A stretch of 64,000 nt of DNA from Lytechinus pictus (taxonomy: Eukaryota > Echinodermata > Echinoidea > Temnopleuroida > Toxopneustidae). Both the position numbers and the translations under genes were made by a program. Every line of letters starts with the position of its first letter. Positions within the stretch are counted from its first letter, which is position 1. Positions 34,801 through 40,759 of the stretch are shown piece after piece. Below the pieces are notes generated by a model, which had not been told where the DNA came from, did no database searches, and saw only the letters and a program-made list of their open reading frames with translations. Location: positions 15,040,001-15,104,000 of the forward strand of contig NC_087257.1 in the NCBI RefSeq assembly GCF_037042905.1. The letters run 5' to 3'.

Positions 34801-37246
34801 TCAAAATCCTTAGAATACGTACCGAGATGAACGTATTATCTGTATTACAAAGACACTCGCCTAACATCACTAACTATAAATCAAATGTCACTATGAATGT
34901 TATAAATGTCCTTTGAATACTTTGAAATATGAAGAAGAACAAGATGGATGCATTGTCTGCTCGTTGTTGCACTGATTGCATTCTCACCCCTAACAGAACT
35001 GATTTTTAATGTTGCCCATATTTTGTTTTGAAGAAGACAGTCAAGATATGTGCATTCTATGTAATATTTTGACACATTCACGTAACACTGATTGAAGGAA
35101 ATGCCACTGACAGTAAATATTAGCTACATGTGTATCCTTTGAATACTTACCATTAAGATGAATGCATTCTGTGTGTAACCCAGAGACACTTGCCTAACAT
35201 TGCTAATTGTAAGGTAAATATCTCTGATTATGAATATTGTAAAAAATCCTTTGAATACCTACCAAAAATAAATGCATTCTCTGTTATCTAGAGACATTCA
35301 CCTAACATCACTAATTATAATACAGCAAATGTCACTGACTATGAATATTATCGATGTCTTTTGAATGCTTTCCAAGATGGAGAAGGGCAAGATGAATGCA
35401 TTCTCCGCCCTCTAAGCCACTGATCCACTGATTGCTTTCACACCCCTAACAGAATTGATGTTACCCATATCTTTACTTTGATGATGAAGACAGTCATGAT
35501 GAATGCATTCATTGTATTCTCGATACCTTCACTGATGATTTCCATGCACCTCCCATCGCTGATTGAAATTATGAAGATACAGTTCCAGATAACTGCTAAT
35601 CATGTTCCATAATATAGTAATACAAGTTCAAAATTAATCGGTAACATCTGATTCATCAGCATGTTATGTAAGTCTTTATCATGATCACTGATTTGGTATT
35701 AGACTCTGTAGGAAGTTAGTATGAAACGTTGTTCTTGGAGTATCTTCATTTTCTTTTCCACAGTTCCTCCACCTGTCCCCGTTATCATCACACTGCCTCC
35801 TACTCAACCACCAGATCATTTCCCCCTTCCTCTCATTTTATCGGTGACGACAGGGGCCATCGTTCTCCTGGTCCTCATTCTCCTCCTCGTCACTTGGTGT
35901 AAACGCAGACACCGGTACGTAACTGGCAAGGGCCCCATATTAACAAAGACTTAAAATCATTATTGTGTCATTATGGTAGTAACCTGAAAATCCTCGTTTT
36001 AATTCGTTACTAACTTACCATGAAGCCAAGTTATCCTTATCAGTGGGGATTCAAGGGGGGGGGGGCATTTCCGGCCTGTGCCCCCCCCCCCCCCTTTTGA
36101 GAGTCACAGCAAATATTATTTAATGGGAATATGTGGTCCACATCCAGGTCAGGACCTTATTTTTGTCAAATTTTACGCTGAAAAGAATGATCTGCATTTT
36201 TAGTGACAACTTTTTTTTTTCTTGTCAAATTTCCCTTGGGAAAATATATCCCCCCCCCCTCTTTTTTTTTGAAATCCTTGGATCCGCCCCTGATTTGAAA
36301 TAACTGCTCCTTGCACAATGATGTCTAGCATAACAAAGAAGCTACAATATCAATTTGTAAATTATCAGTTATGTATAGTATATATTTATAGGGGGATAAT
36401 TTTTCATGTACCTGGCATAATTTTCAGTGGTGGCACAATGGTTGATTGCCAGTCTTGATCTATATTTATAGGCTCGGATTCATATGAAAATGAATTTTAA
36501 ATAAAATGATATGAATCTTAATTAGATCTTTGGCTGAAATCCGTGTCACGAACAGCAATCTATTTATTTTAGCAGGAAACTTTGCTGACTGCTAATAATG
36601 ATTGGAACTAATAACTTGATCTATTGACCAGTCTGGGTTTTGAAATGAGCTTGCTTTATCAAATAACAAGGAATCACACCAATGTCTTATAGGGTATATA
36701 TGGTACACATCATTTACTTGGGCATTATGATAATTGCTCACACGTTTTACCTTTGAAATGGTCCAAACATTCTCGGCTTTGCCTTGAGCATGCAAGAACT
36801 GCTCCAAAGGTACTTTATGCTTGTAGTTCTTAATGCATAGATGACAGAATTAAGAATCATAACTCATACTGTTTAATTCCTCAAAAACTGAGGGTACTAA
36901 AGTTGAAATTTATATCCCACTGTCCATTCCATCTTCCAGAAACAAGACAGGCTCATTTCCCACCCAAGATATTCAGATGTTAAACGCAGCTACAGTCGGA
37001 ACCAAAGGAACCTATAAATCCCCTGATGAACAAATTCCAGGAATAACGAACCATGCATTCGTCTTTGGAGGCGATGATACCTCCTCTTCTAAAGAGAAGA
37101 TGTCCACCATGGACAGTGAAGACACTAACTTCACCTTCAGAGAATCGTCTTCAGATTACCCGACGCTTAGAGTTGGCACAACGCCGCATGACGACTTGCA
37201 GGTTTACTTACCACTGAAAACGCCGACTACATTTGGAACAAAATAA
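419..37246 (+). CDS. SVEP1-like giant type I membrane protein (5' partial, 38 exons)
   Basis: This is a large extracellular adhesion or recognition receptor, about 2,650 codons in the window. I traced 38 exons with GT/AG borders and unbroken phase; most module exons are flanked by phase-1 introns, as expected for shuffled extracellular modules. Order by residue, counted from the first exon: HYR 1-85, CCP 86-280, HYR 281-361, CCP 362-493, HYR 494-658, CCP-like 659-725, module X 726-923, GCC2/GCC3 924-1085, EGF 1086-1882, pentraxin 1883-2078, EGF to 2155, TSP1 to 2212, CCP-like to 2280, X' to 2443, GCC2/GCC3 to 2501, TM within 2502-2551, tail to 2652. The HYR-HYR-CCP-ephrin-like-EGF-pentraxin order resembles vertebrate SVEP1, a secreted matrix protein with an N-terminal VWA domain. 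Here a TSP1 repeat, a second X set, a membrane helix and a tail are added. The signal peptide and any VWA domain would lie upstream of the window. Orthology to SVEP1 is inferred from order, not from an alignment. Confidence 0.9.
1432..1648. mobile_element. Fold-back MITE (217 bp)
   Basis: Imperfect inverted arms start CCCGTA and end TACGGG. The arms share AGGTTTCAA and ACAAAACCATGG with ATGCAGATTT and run over about 55 bp. It lies in the intron that splits HYR 1. No coding capacity. Confidence 0.65.
2274..4031 (+). CDS. Sushi/CCP domains 1-3
   Basis: Three single-exon CCP modules lie at 2274-2465, 2831-3022 and 3831-4031, all with phase 1 on both sides. Each has the four-cysteine CCP layout with a late Trp before the last Cys: [15 protein letters not shown]...[20 protein letters not shown]...TWSGSDFSC, and [17 protein letters not shown]...[11 protein letters not shown]. 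The third is diverged (PDC in place of the usual G-x-x-x-C spacing) but keeps the pattern. CCP modules usually mediate protein-protein contacts in complement and adhesion proteins. The ligand cannot be read here. Confidence 0.85.
4080..4258. repeat. ATT/ATA low-complexity tract
   Basis: About 180 bp of imperfect ATT repeats with interspersed ATC. Apparent open frames on both strands are only Ile/Asn/Val runs. No other content in this part of the intron. Confidence 0.85.
4493..4735 (+). CDS. HYR domain 2
   Basis: This is a single 243-nt exon, phase 1 on both sides. It encodes an Ig-like HYR module from [12 protein letters not shown] through [12 protein letters not shown] to [19 protein letters not shown]. 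The motifs 'CP.D..V', 'V.W..P/Q A.DN' and 'A.D..GN...C.F.V.V' are the family hallmarks. A phase-1 donor (G|GTCAGT) follows. Confidence 0.9.
5220..5799 (+). repeat. Four ~171-bp tandem units derived from a CCP exon boundary
   Basis: The marker word AAAG-C/T-TTTTAGAGGGC...ACAAATATA starts at about 5220, 5385, 5556 and 5727, a period of about 171 bp. Two earlier units continue into sequence aligned with the acceptor and first ~45 nt of the real CCP exon at 5800 (CCTCCACCAAGCGTCTTTGG versus CTCCATCCACCTGTCTTTGG), but the CAG acceptor is lost. Confidence 0.75.
5800..7436 (+). CDS. Sushi/CCP domains 4-5
   Basis: Exons are 5800-5988 and 7230-7436. The first reads [18 protein letters not shown]...[23 protein letters not shown]...WQRETAPYC, a typical CCP. 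The second ([18 protein letters not shown]...[24 protein letters not shown]...[13 protein letters not shown]) has a longer loop but all four cysteines. The intron between them holds a 611-bp fold-back element. The intron before exon 5800 carries four decayed tandem copies of this exon's own acceptor edge. Confidence 0.85.
6101..6711. mobile_element. Long fold-back MITE, TTAA ends (611 bp)
   Basis: Inverted arms of about 130 bp: TTAAAGGTCAAGTCCACC at the left and its complement GGTGGACTTGTCCTTTAA at the right. Both include a conserved core (ACATCCGATTTTGATGAAAT). A second inverted pair inside reads GATGTCACTCACTCAC / GTGAGTGAGTGATGTCAT. The ends are consistent with TTAA target choice. Confidence 0.8.
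7557..7876. mobile_element. MITE with CAGGGTTCCCACAG termini (320 bp)
   Basis: Perfect 14-bp terminal inverted repeats CAGGGTTCCCACAG / CTGTGGGAACCCTG, flanked by TATAAT at 7551-7556 and 7877-7882. The interior repeats words around GTCATGGAA. It sits in the intron after CCP 5. Confidence 0.85.
8194..8926 (+). CDS. HYR domains 3-4
   Basis: Exons are 8194-8442 and 8681-8926, each one HYR module, phase 1 on both sides. Key strings are [13 protein letters not shown]...[21 protein letters not shown] and [13 protein letters not shown]...[10 protein letters not shown]...[16 protein letters not shown]. In the fourth module the usual 'D..GN' turn has become NTDNGKTV. Paired HYR modules followed by a CCP occur in SVEP1 proteins, which is one reason for the family call. 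Confidence 0.88.
9247..9447 (+). CDS. CCP-like module 6
   Basis: This is a 201-nt exon, phase 1-1. It reads [15 protein letters not shown]...[15 protein letters not shown]...[19 protein letters not shown]. It has the four CCP cysteines and the late Trp but an unusually long loop (about 15 residues) between the second and third β-strands. It resembles the second CCP-like exon at 30187-30390 (C-x-x-LR-x-P-x-x-G...C) more than the canonical CCPs. Both stand directly in front of a module X. Confidence 0.75.
9953..10055 (+). mobile_element. SINE 3' fragment with ATT tail
   Basis: GATAATGACCGGGGTAATAA, then CAAAGCGCTTAGACACGTCG, AGCGCTATATAAA and a (ATT)n tail. The same 3' body appears reversed at 48662-48760 and, diverged, at the end of the complete SINE at 37440-37785. 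Confidence 0.6.
10438..11031 (+). CDS. Module X1: unrecognised ~198-residue domain with basic cleavage-like site
   Basis: A single 594-nt exon, by far the longest in the gene, phase 1-1. I do not recognise a family. The first third has four cysteines (GDCGTQDTL...[10 protein letters not shown]...VRVTC). It is followed by a very basic stretch with RRGRRE and PRRRA, which fit furin-type R-x-K/R-R sites, and another KRQ. Then comes a β-like stretch ([13 protein letters not shown]), an acidic helical segment ([17 protein letters not shown]) and a closing CDDGF...LQC. It leads straight into VPCIVGTF of the first GCC2/GCC3 exon. The same architecture recurs at 30826-33501. Proteolytic processing here is an inference from the basic clusters. 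Confidence 0.8.
11135..11275 (+). pseudogene. Two decayed copies of the first ephrin-like exon's 5' edge
   Basis: At 11135-11205 and 11219-11275 the intron repeats the acceptor region and start of exon 11314 (TTTCTTGCATCGTGGGGACA versus TTCCTTGCATAGTGGGGACA). The first copy runs into an in-frame TGA, the second diverges after about 35 nt. Neither can replace the real exon. Confidence 0.7.
11314..13219 (+). CDS. Three ephrin-receptor-like (GCC2/GCC3) modules
   Basis: Exons are 11314-11475, 12222-12383 and 13058-13219. Each is exactly 162 nt and phase 1-1, so they are clearly tandem products of one ancestral exon. Each codes for 'C..G......C..CP.G.YQ.......C..CP/E....T......S...C', for example [21 protein letters not shown] and [21 protein letters not shown]. 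This is the GCC2/GCC3 or TNFR-like cysteine-rich pattern found in ephrin receptors and SVEP1. The role is structural. Partial dead copies of the first exon lie just upstream of it (11135-11275). Confidence 0.88.
12470..12790 (-). repeat. Dispersed repeat with AAGCGCTTTA motif and ATA-rich edge
   Basis: An ATA/AAT-rich stretch followed by GAAGCGCTTTACACAAAAAG and a body containing TCTTGAAAAGGTGCGTATTT and TTCTTGAAGGTGTC. A diverged relative lies at 16376-16610 (TAGCGCACTTTCCATC ... CCTTGAAGGTGGTCACTGAA). Probably retroposon-derived. Confidence 0.45.
13925..23466 (+). CDS. EGF-like domain array (about 21 modules, 11 exons)
   Basis: Exons are 13925-14137, 14800-15117, 15708-16067, 16863-17093, 17531-17684, 19240-19398, 19661-19925, 20777-21067, 21670-21814, 22654-22774 and 23333-23466. 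They encode about 21 six-cysteine EGF modules. Many start DIDEC or DVDDC (calcium-binding type) and have C-x-N-G-A/G-T/S-C, the acceptor pattern for O-fucose. Several modules are cut inside by introns, usually after the fifth Cys at GYTG or GF|R, and intron phases shift from 1 to 2 and 0 across the array, unlike the uniform phase 1 of the flanking modules. One unit ([14 protein letters not shown]...YECEYRRD in the second exon) is atypical and appears to lack a full second half. Rod-like adhesion or Notch-like binding surfaces are the usual role. Confidence 0.9.
16376..16610 (-). repeat. Dispersed repeat related to 12470-12790
   Basis: AAT-rich edge, then TATAGCGCACTTTCCATCTT and CCTTGAAGGTGGTCACTGAA, in the same order as the repeat at 12470-12790. 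The rest of intron 16068-16862 is AT-rich, with short ATG/ATA-rich runs and no exon. Confidence 0.4.
17768..18925. mobile_element. TIR element with internal ~163-bp array (1,158 bp)
   Basis: Perfect 13-bp termini GTCTCGCCTGCAT (17768-17780) and ATGCAGGCGAGAC (18913-18925). The interior holds about five direct units marked by GGTCACATGACCAAGG / AAGGTCATTTAGGGTCAATG, starting near 17956, 18148, 18311, 18475 and 18638. No transposase ORF. Relatives lie at 46735-47536 and, distantly, 38725-39133. Confidence 0.8.
19968..20240 (+). mobile_element. tRNA-derived SINE
   Basis: A B-box-like GGTTCAGGGTTCATCTCCC, then GTGTCCTTTGGCAAGG and GCCACTCTCCACCCAGGTG. This body is shared with 37440-37785. It ends near CTATATAAAGC. 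Confidence 0.6.
20280..20545 (-). mobile_element. tRNA-derived SINE, reverse orientation
   Basis: Read on the minus strand: TGGCCCAGTGGATTAGTCTC (A-box region), GGGTCGTGGGTTCAAACCCC (B box), then CTGCACTCGACCCAGGTGAG and AAATGGGTACCGG. It lies tail to tail with the SINE at 19968-20240. Internal promoter boxes are recognisable; activity is unlikely. Confidence 0.65.
22040..22440 (+). repeat. Three ~120-bp tandem copies of a SINE body
   Basis: Each unit contains AATACTCCC-x-AGGAAGTGGAAATTGT, or its variants CCCCAGGGAGTGGAGATTGT and CCCATAGGGAGTGGAGATTA, followed by AATCTGGTGACC-like words. The same word CCCCAGGGAGTGGAAATTGT occurs once in the SINE at 37440-37785. Confidence 0.6.
22808..23060 (+). 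mobile_element. tRNA-derived SINE
   Basis: GCTGTGGTGCAGCGGATTAG (A-box region), then AGGTCCGGAATTCAAATCCC (B box), then a body ending near AAGTGATATATAAATGC. The phase of the surrounding EGF exons is not affected. Confidence 0.6.
23467..23972. other. Intron between EGF array and pentraxin domain
   Basis: No coding or repeat signal that I can support. The following introns 24184-25158 and 25359-26456 are likewise AT-rich; apart from the fold-back at 25759-25924 I see only homopolymer C and T runs near 25430-25490. Confidence 0.5.
23973..26633 (+). CDS. Pentraxin/LamG-like domain (three exons)
   Basis: Exons are 23973-24183, 25159-25358 and 26457-26633, with phases 1, 2 and 1. The fold is recognised from [40 protein letters not shown], the strand [13 protein letters not shown] and the C-terminal [15 protein letters not shown] with [17 protein letters not shown]. 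The 'W-H-H-x' and 'N-V-W' motifs are typical of pentraxins. The Q-D/E-x-D calcium ligands are not all evident, so calcium-dependent ligand binding is uncertain. The place after an EGF run matches SVEP1. Confidence 0.85.
25759..25924. mobile_element. Short fold-back element (166 bp)
   Basis: Left arm ATATACCGGGTTTGAGAAAG then TATAGTGGAAATATT; right arm complement AATATTTCCACTACACTTTC then GCCTGGTATAT. The arms extend inward over GAGG/CCTC words. It lies in a pentraxin intron. Confidence 0.6.
26951..27181 (+). CDS. EGF modules 22-23
   Basis: One 231-nt exon, phase 1-1, holds two complete EGF modules: [13 protein letters not shown]...[12 protein letters not shown] and [14 protein letters not shown]...[12 protein letters not shown]. 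They separate the pentraxin domain from the TSP1 repeat. The following intron (27182-29522) contains two abutting transposons (28110-28528 and 28538-29424). Confidence 0.88.
28110..28528. mobile_element. TIR element (about 419 bp) abutting the next element
   Basis: Left end GGGGAGTTATATATATTGCT then GTACACACGCGTGACC; right end GGTCATGCGCGTGTACAGC, then AATATATTTAACTCCCCC. The arms pair over about 35 bp. The interior has several TTTAGGGTATGTTTTTT-like words. No ORF of note. Confidence 0.7.
28538..29424. mobile_element. hAT-like non-autonomous element with 8-bp target duplication
   Basis: Terminal repeats CAGGGGTGTCGATCC and GGATCGACACCTCTG, flanked by CCCCCCTG on both sides (28530-28537 and 29425-29432). 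The interior has about five units with GCGAGCGCGAAGCGCGAGCT-like cores. The right terminus is duplicated 30 bp apart (29380-29394 and 29410-29424). The 8-bp duplication fits hAT-type insertion. Confidence 0.8.
29523..29693 (+). CDS. Thrombospondin type 1 repeat
   Basis: A single 171-nt exon, phase 1-1. It reads [25 protein letters not shown]...[16 protein letters not shown]. It has the W-x-x-W-x-x-W ladder, the CSxTCGGG core and six cysteines of a group-1 TSR; WSHW and WSLW are candidate C-mannosylation sites. Such repeats bind glycosaminoglycans or receptors in matrix proteins. A TSP1 unit is not part of the usual SVEP1 order, so it marks an extra shuffled exon. Confidence 0.93.
30187..33501 (+). 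CDS. Second CCP-like module and module X2
   Basis: Exon 30187-30390 is CCP-like ([14 protein letters not shown]...[13 protein letters not shown]...[11 protein letters not shown]...PSC). Exons 30826-31001, 32127-32244 and 33307-33501 form X2. It has the cysteine set [11 protein letters not shown]...[10 protein letters not shown]...LNC, a basic NKRRS, a β-like [10 protein letters not shown], an acidic segment and a closing CPPGY...YC. It matches X1 in order, in cysteine placement, and in running straight into a VPC-x-x-GT ephrin-like exon. X1 is intronless and X2 has two internal introns (phases 0 and 1). X2 keeps only one short basic cluster. Similarity was judged by eye. Confidence 0.75.
31200..31470. 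repeat. CACAGTGTGA-rich stretch
   Basis: About ten variants of CACAGTGT, ACACTGTG or GTGTGAAT occur in 270 bp, with one direct pair (TTTGAGCATTT ... CAGTGTGAAT at 31285 and 31410 or so). The termini are weakly inverted. Possibly an old MITE. It lies in the X2 intron. Confidence 0.4.
32439..32658. mobile_element. Fold-back MITE, ACCTGGGGGTGTTTCACAAAG termini (220 bp)
   Basis: The arms begin ACCTGGGGGTGTTTCAC and continue through AAAGATTTAAGT; the right arm is the complement and ends CCCCCAGGT. About 40 bp pair. The termini are related to those of 45811-45995. A decayed relative of that second element lies just upstream (32278-32410). Confidence 0.8.
34432..34605 (+). CDS. Fourth ephrin-receptor-like (GCC2/GCC3) module
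   Basis: A 174-nt exon, phase 1-1. It reads [12 protein letters not shown]...[30 protein letters not shown]. It pairs with the X2 module as the 162-nt exons pair with X1. It is the source of a degenerate tandem array that fills the next intron (34606-35590). Confidence 0.85.
34606..35590 (+). pseudogene. Array of about eight decayed copies of the fourth ephrin-like exon
   Basis: Nearly the whole front of this intron is made of ~110-bp degenerate copies of exon 34432-34605, recognised by GATTATGAGTGCTACTCGTG, CCTTTGAATACCTATCAAG and GATGAATGCATTCT words (for example near 34680, 34790, 34890, 35030, 35100, 35225, 35330, 35480). Each has stops, frameshifts or lost cysteines. The copy at about 35324-35430 is the best: it stays open ([10 protein letters not shown]...GQDECIL) until a TGA after PLSH. 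Confidence 0.8.
35764..35914 (+). CDS. Transmembrane exon
   Basis: After a Pro-rich juxtamembrane stretch ([18 protein letters not shown]) comes a hydrophobic helix of about 24 residues ([20 protein letters not shown]), then TWCKRRHR as a stop-transfer signal. The basic residues follow the helix, so the N-terminal modules are outside and the C-terminus is cytoplasmic (type I). The exon ends at phase 2 before a GTACGT donor. Confidence 0.9.
36940..37246 (+). CDS. Cytoplasmic tail and stop codon
   Basis: This terminal exon codes for about 102 residues and TAA at 37244-37246. The tail is Ser/Thr-rich ([18 protein letters not shown]) and ends with two tyrosine motifs, YPTL and YLPL, separated by 12 residues ([12 protein letters not shown]), close to the stop. 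This looks like a long-spacer ITAM or a pair of YxxL endocytosis signals. The sequence cannot tell which. No convincing AATAAA lies within the first 500 bases after the stop. Confidence 0.88.
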
Positions 37247-37439
37247 CAAGTGGAGCAAGAGATATAAACGATCAAAATCAATCTCCGTGTTGACTGTGAA
37301 CCGTGTGTAATCCAAATAGAAAACTATTTGATAAGTATAATATTCTGCTTTTGCATGGTGCTTAATACATTGGAACATCTCTCTGCACTTTACATGTTTA
37401 CATGTTTCTCGTGATCTTGGTTATCGGATCCTGGTCTGC

Positions 37440-37785
37440 CCGCATACAAAGTACGCTCATTCTGACTCTCGCCTTGTAAACAGAGGGTCGTGTGTTTGAA
37501 TCCCACCGCGGTCTAGCGTCCTTTGGCAAGGCCTTAATCCACACTTTGCCACTCTCGACCCAGGTGCTAAATGGGTACCCGGTAGGATGCGAAAGATATT
37601 GTATGTTTGATTTTGCCTGCGCCATGAGGCTGCGATGAATGCAAGGAATGCTCCCCAGGGAGTGGAAATTGTGCACTTTTCGTGCGGGATTGAAATTAAT
37701 CCAATGACCGGGGTAATAATATGCTGTAGCGTGCTTTGAGCCATTCTGGGAAAAGCGCTTTATAAAAATTGGCTATTATTATTAT
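37440..37785 (+). mobile_element. Full-length-looking SINE with ATT tail
   Basis: CTCATTCTGACTCTCGCC, GGGTCGTGTGTTTGAATCCC (B box), CCTTTGGCAAGGCCTTAATC, CGACCCAGGTGCTAAATGGG, CCCCAGGGAGTGGAAATTGT, CAATGACCGGGGTAATAAT, AAGCGCTTTATAAA and (ATT)n. This is the most complete copy in the window and lies 200 bp past the stop of the SVEP1-like gene, perhaps inside its 3' UTR. Confidence 0.7.
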
Positions 37786-38724
37786 TGTTCTCCACTACAT
37801 TTGGAGTATTCCAAGGAGAATTTCTGAATTCATCTAGGCATGAAACGTCTAAGTTGATGGGTAGAAAGTGACAAAATGTGGATTTACTATGATCATTATG
37901 GCACTGGGCCTATATGGTCGAGATGTGTTTCAGGAGTTTAAGAGCGTGTGCTCTTCACGATTTAGCCATTACCAGTTTTCATGCAAGTATTTTTCTTGAA
38001 CTCTTCAAGAAGGAAGAAGTGCTCATACAAGCTGAAACTTTTGTTGCCAGTAATATTGTCATTCGCTTAAAAAGACTTGTACCAATATATAATTGTGCAA
38101 AAAAGCCTCAGGATAATACAGAAATTTAATTTTACAGGATTTTTGAAAAACCGTCTATAAAATTTTCTATTGATTTTAATTGTATATTTTCAACCATGAT
38201 CTCATTTGTATTAATCAAAATATTAAAATTTGTATAAAATATTGATATGGGTCCCGATGAAATGTTTGGCTGAATCCAATGTGACAGGTAATTTATAGCT
38301 TAGCTTGAGTATTTTCTAAAGACTGCTACTTATGACTATCTCTATTGTCTGGACACAGTTTTTTTTAATCAAATAATAAGGATCCTCATCACTATCTTAT
38401 AAAACATATAAAACAAATCGATTTCCTCAGGCAGTATAATAATTACTTGATGATGTAAATATTGTTTATACATTAACAGCTGGTTTTACCCTGATTAGTG
38501 ATACTATTTAGTTACACCCTGCGGGATATAGGAAAATATATGTTCTGGTTCCATATGGAATATGGAACCAGAGCCAGATATGTTGTGTATTTCTTAAGAA
38601 CAAGCAGGGTGTGATGATCTTTTCTCTTTAATTGTATCCATATATTACTGCAGAACAAGGGAAATCAATAGAATAGAACGTAAAAAACTGCAAAAAACCT
38701 GCATTTCGAGAGTGATTTTTTTTT

Positions 38725-39133
38725 GTCTTGCCTGAACGAAGTTCGGCAGAGACCTAGTAATCACTTTTCCTGTTGGTCTGTTAGTCCATAAAATAGTCTG
38801 TTGGTCTGTTCGAAAATGTTAAAGTTTTTGTTCAACTTGCTTTCATTTCTTTATTTTTGCATAAATTATCTTCATACTTAATACATATGATCCTTTGGCA
38901 ATACCACATGTGAACCCATAAGAATTATGGGGTCACAGGTCATCTAGGGGTCAAAAAGTCAAACAATATGAGGTCATGTCCATCTTTTTTCAAGTTTGTG
39001 TTCAACTTGCTCTCATTTCTTTATACCTGCATCAGTTATGTTTCAATATGTGTTTATCTTTGATAAGGTCATAGGTCATCTAGGAGTCAAAAGATCATAT
39101 TCCATATTTATTGATCACAAAATCAGGCGAGAC
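38725..39133. mobile_element. Related TIR element (409 bp)
   Basis: Termini GTCTTGCCTGA and TCAGGCGAGAC (10 of 11 pair). The interior contains GGTCATCTAGGGGTCAAAAAG repeated as AGGTCATCTAGGAGTCAAAAG, the same idea as the GGTCATTTAGGGTCAATG units. It lies in the intergenic gap between the two receptor genes. Confidence 0.55.
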
Positions 39134-40759
39134 TCATGGTTGGTAAACCAGCATGTTGAAAAGAAATCATTTTACGTCACAATGATCACAGTAAAAAGAA
39201 TTTGATTTTGCTATTGAAATTGATACGCAAATAGTAGTGTGCAGCGTTATGCTTGAATACGCACATAATTCTGCCTCATATTACGTGGTTGAAATCAGCA
39301 CTGGGCATGCGCGTTAGAATGAAAACAACAACAGCCAAACACATCTAACAGGTGATACGGGCTCATATTACCTGTTTGATCTTTCTGACCAAGTACAATC
39401 AGTAAATACAGGTTTGTCTAACAAAAAGATTGACCAATCAGATTACAGAATCAAAGAGAAAAAAGGCCCAATAAGAGATAAACTGTTACATGTGTATCGC
39501 ATTCTCAAAGTTATGTGGCGCTGTATAATTATCTCTCTCCGTTGTAGTGAATTTACATTCAGCTTTAATTTGTGCGAACAACTTCAAAACATGGAATCAT
39601 TTCATTTTTTACTTGAAGAAGTGTCCTTCCAAATCATTTATTTTAAAGAACCAAATATTCAGCTGACGATTTTGATTTTTTTGTCACTGCGAATTCTATA
39701 TTTGCAACATTTTTCACTAATTACATCTGCATGAAGTACTATTCTTATAAATAAACATGAACTTTTATATTAAATGTAATTGATTCGATCTCATGAATTT
39801 TATTAGAGGAGTTTTAAAATATTGAGGAGAGAAGAAAGATTATGAACAAAATAGAGAGGTAATGAGTTTTATTAAATGATATAAATTGAATATGAATATT
39901 TGAGAGTTGGCACTTATTTGAAAGTGTTCCTTTAATTTAACAAGTAAAGACTATTCAATGTCTCTCCACAAATAATATATAATCTATTACAAAAGACGCA
40001 TGTGATACATAACATACAATATTTTACATGTGTAGAAAAACAAAATTTTAAACAGATTTGATTTTCCTCAATCCATCAAGGCCTACAATAAACGTAATGT
40101 TTGCATATTCATAGTTCCTTCTAACTGGTGCTGATATTAAAAAATAATTTTATGATGAAAACGAAAAATGGCCTTTTAAACATCTAGTTGAAAATATGTA
40201 ATATATTGAGCATACAAAATTCCAAATAAAGGGAATAATAAGTTCAATCCGGTATGCCCAATACAAAATCATTAACTTGATATGACCAAGCAGGCCTGTG
40301 CTTCGCACTTCTGGTTCAACTTTGACTATGGGTTCATATCTACTGCAGATAGCTTCTATAATTTAATAGGATTTTTCAGAAAAAGATCTTGTTTGTTACC
40401 TCCTAGCTGAAGATGCAATTATTCTTCGGGACATGGGGCACTACTCCCCACTCAACAATTTTCAAAAATGAGAAAAATAGGAAGAAAATCGAAAAAGGGA
40501 CGGTAAAAAAAAGATGAATGCCCGCGAGGTATGTCTTTATATATATATAGGCATATCCCTAATATTCAAATGGTAAAATGACGTCACCTTCAGTCAGATC
40601 GCCTTGTATCTGCTTTGTTTAGATTTAACGATATTTTGCTGTAGGTAAAGTTACTCTTTAAGGCAAGCCAAGTTATATTTTCCTAAGTAATCAATGACTA
40701 GTTATTTTGTCATATTACAATTTTTTCTTGTACTTTATTGCGGACTCTTGGCTGATCGG

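Larger units (their letters stand above)
37247..40733. other. Intergenic region between convergent receptor genes
   Basis: It holds the 3' UTR of the SVEP1-like gene (length unknown), the SINE at 37440-37785 and the TIR element at 38725-39133. A tandem AATAAA-like ATAAATAAA at 39747-39755 is a possible plus-strand poly(A) signal. The stretch 39170-40700 shows no gene. Open frames here are short and lack exon features. Confidence 0.5.

Noticed and set aside
35324-35430. Functional alternative ephrin-like exon
   Set aside because: It is open and similar to exon 34432-34605 but lacks clean GT/AG borders, has lost cysteines and hits a TGA. Kept as a decayed copy.
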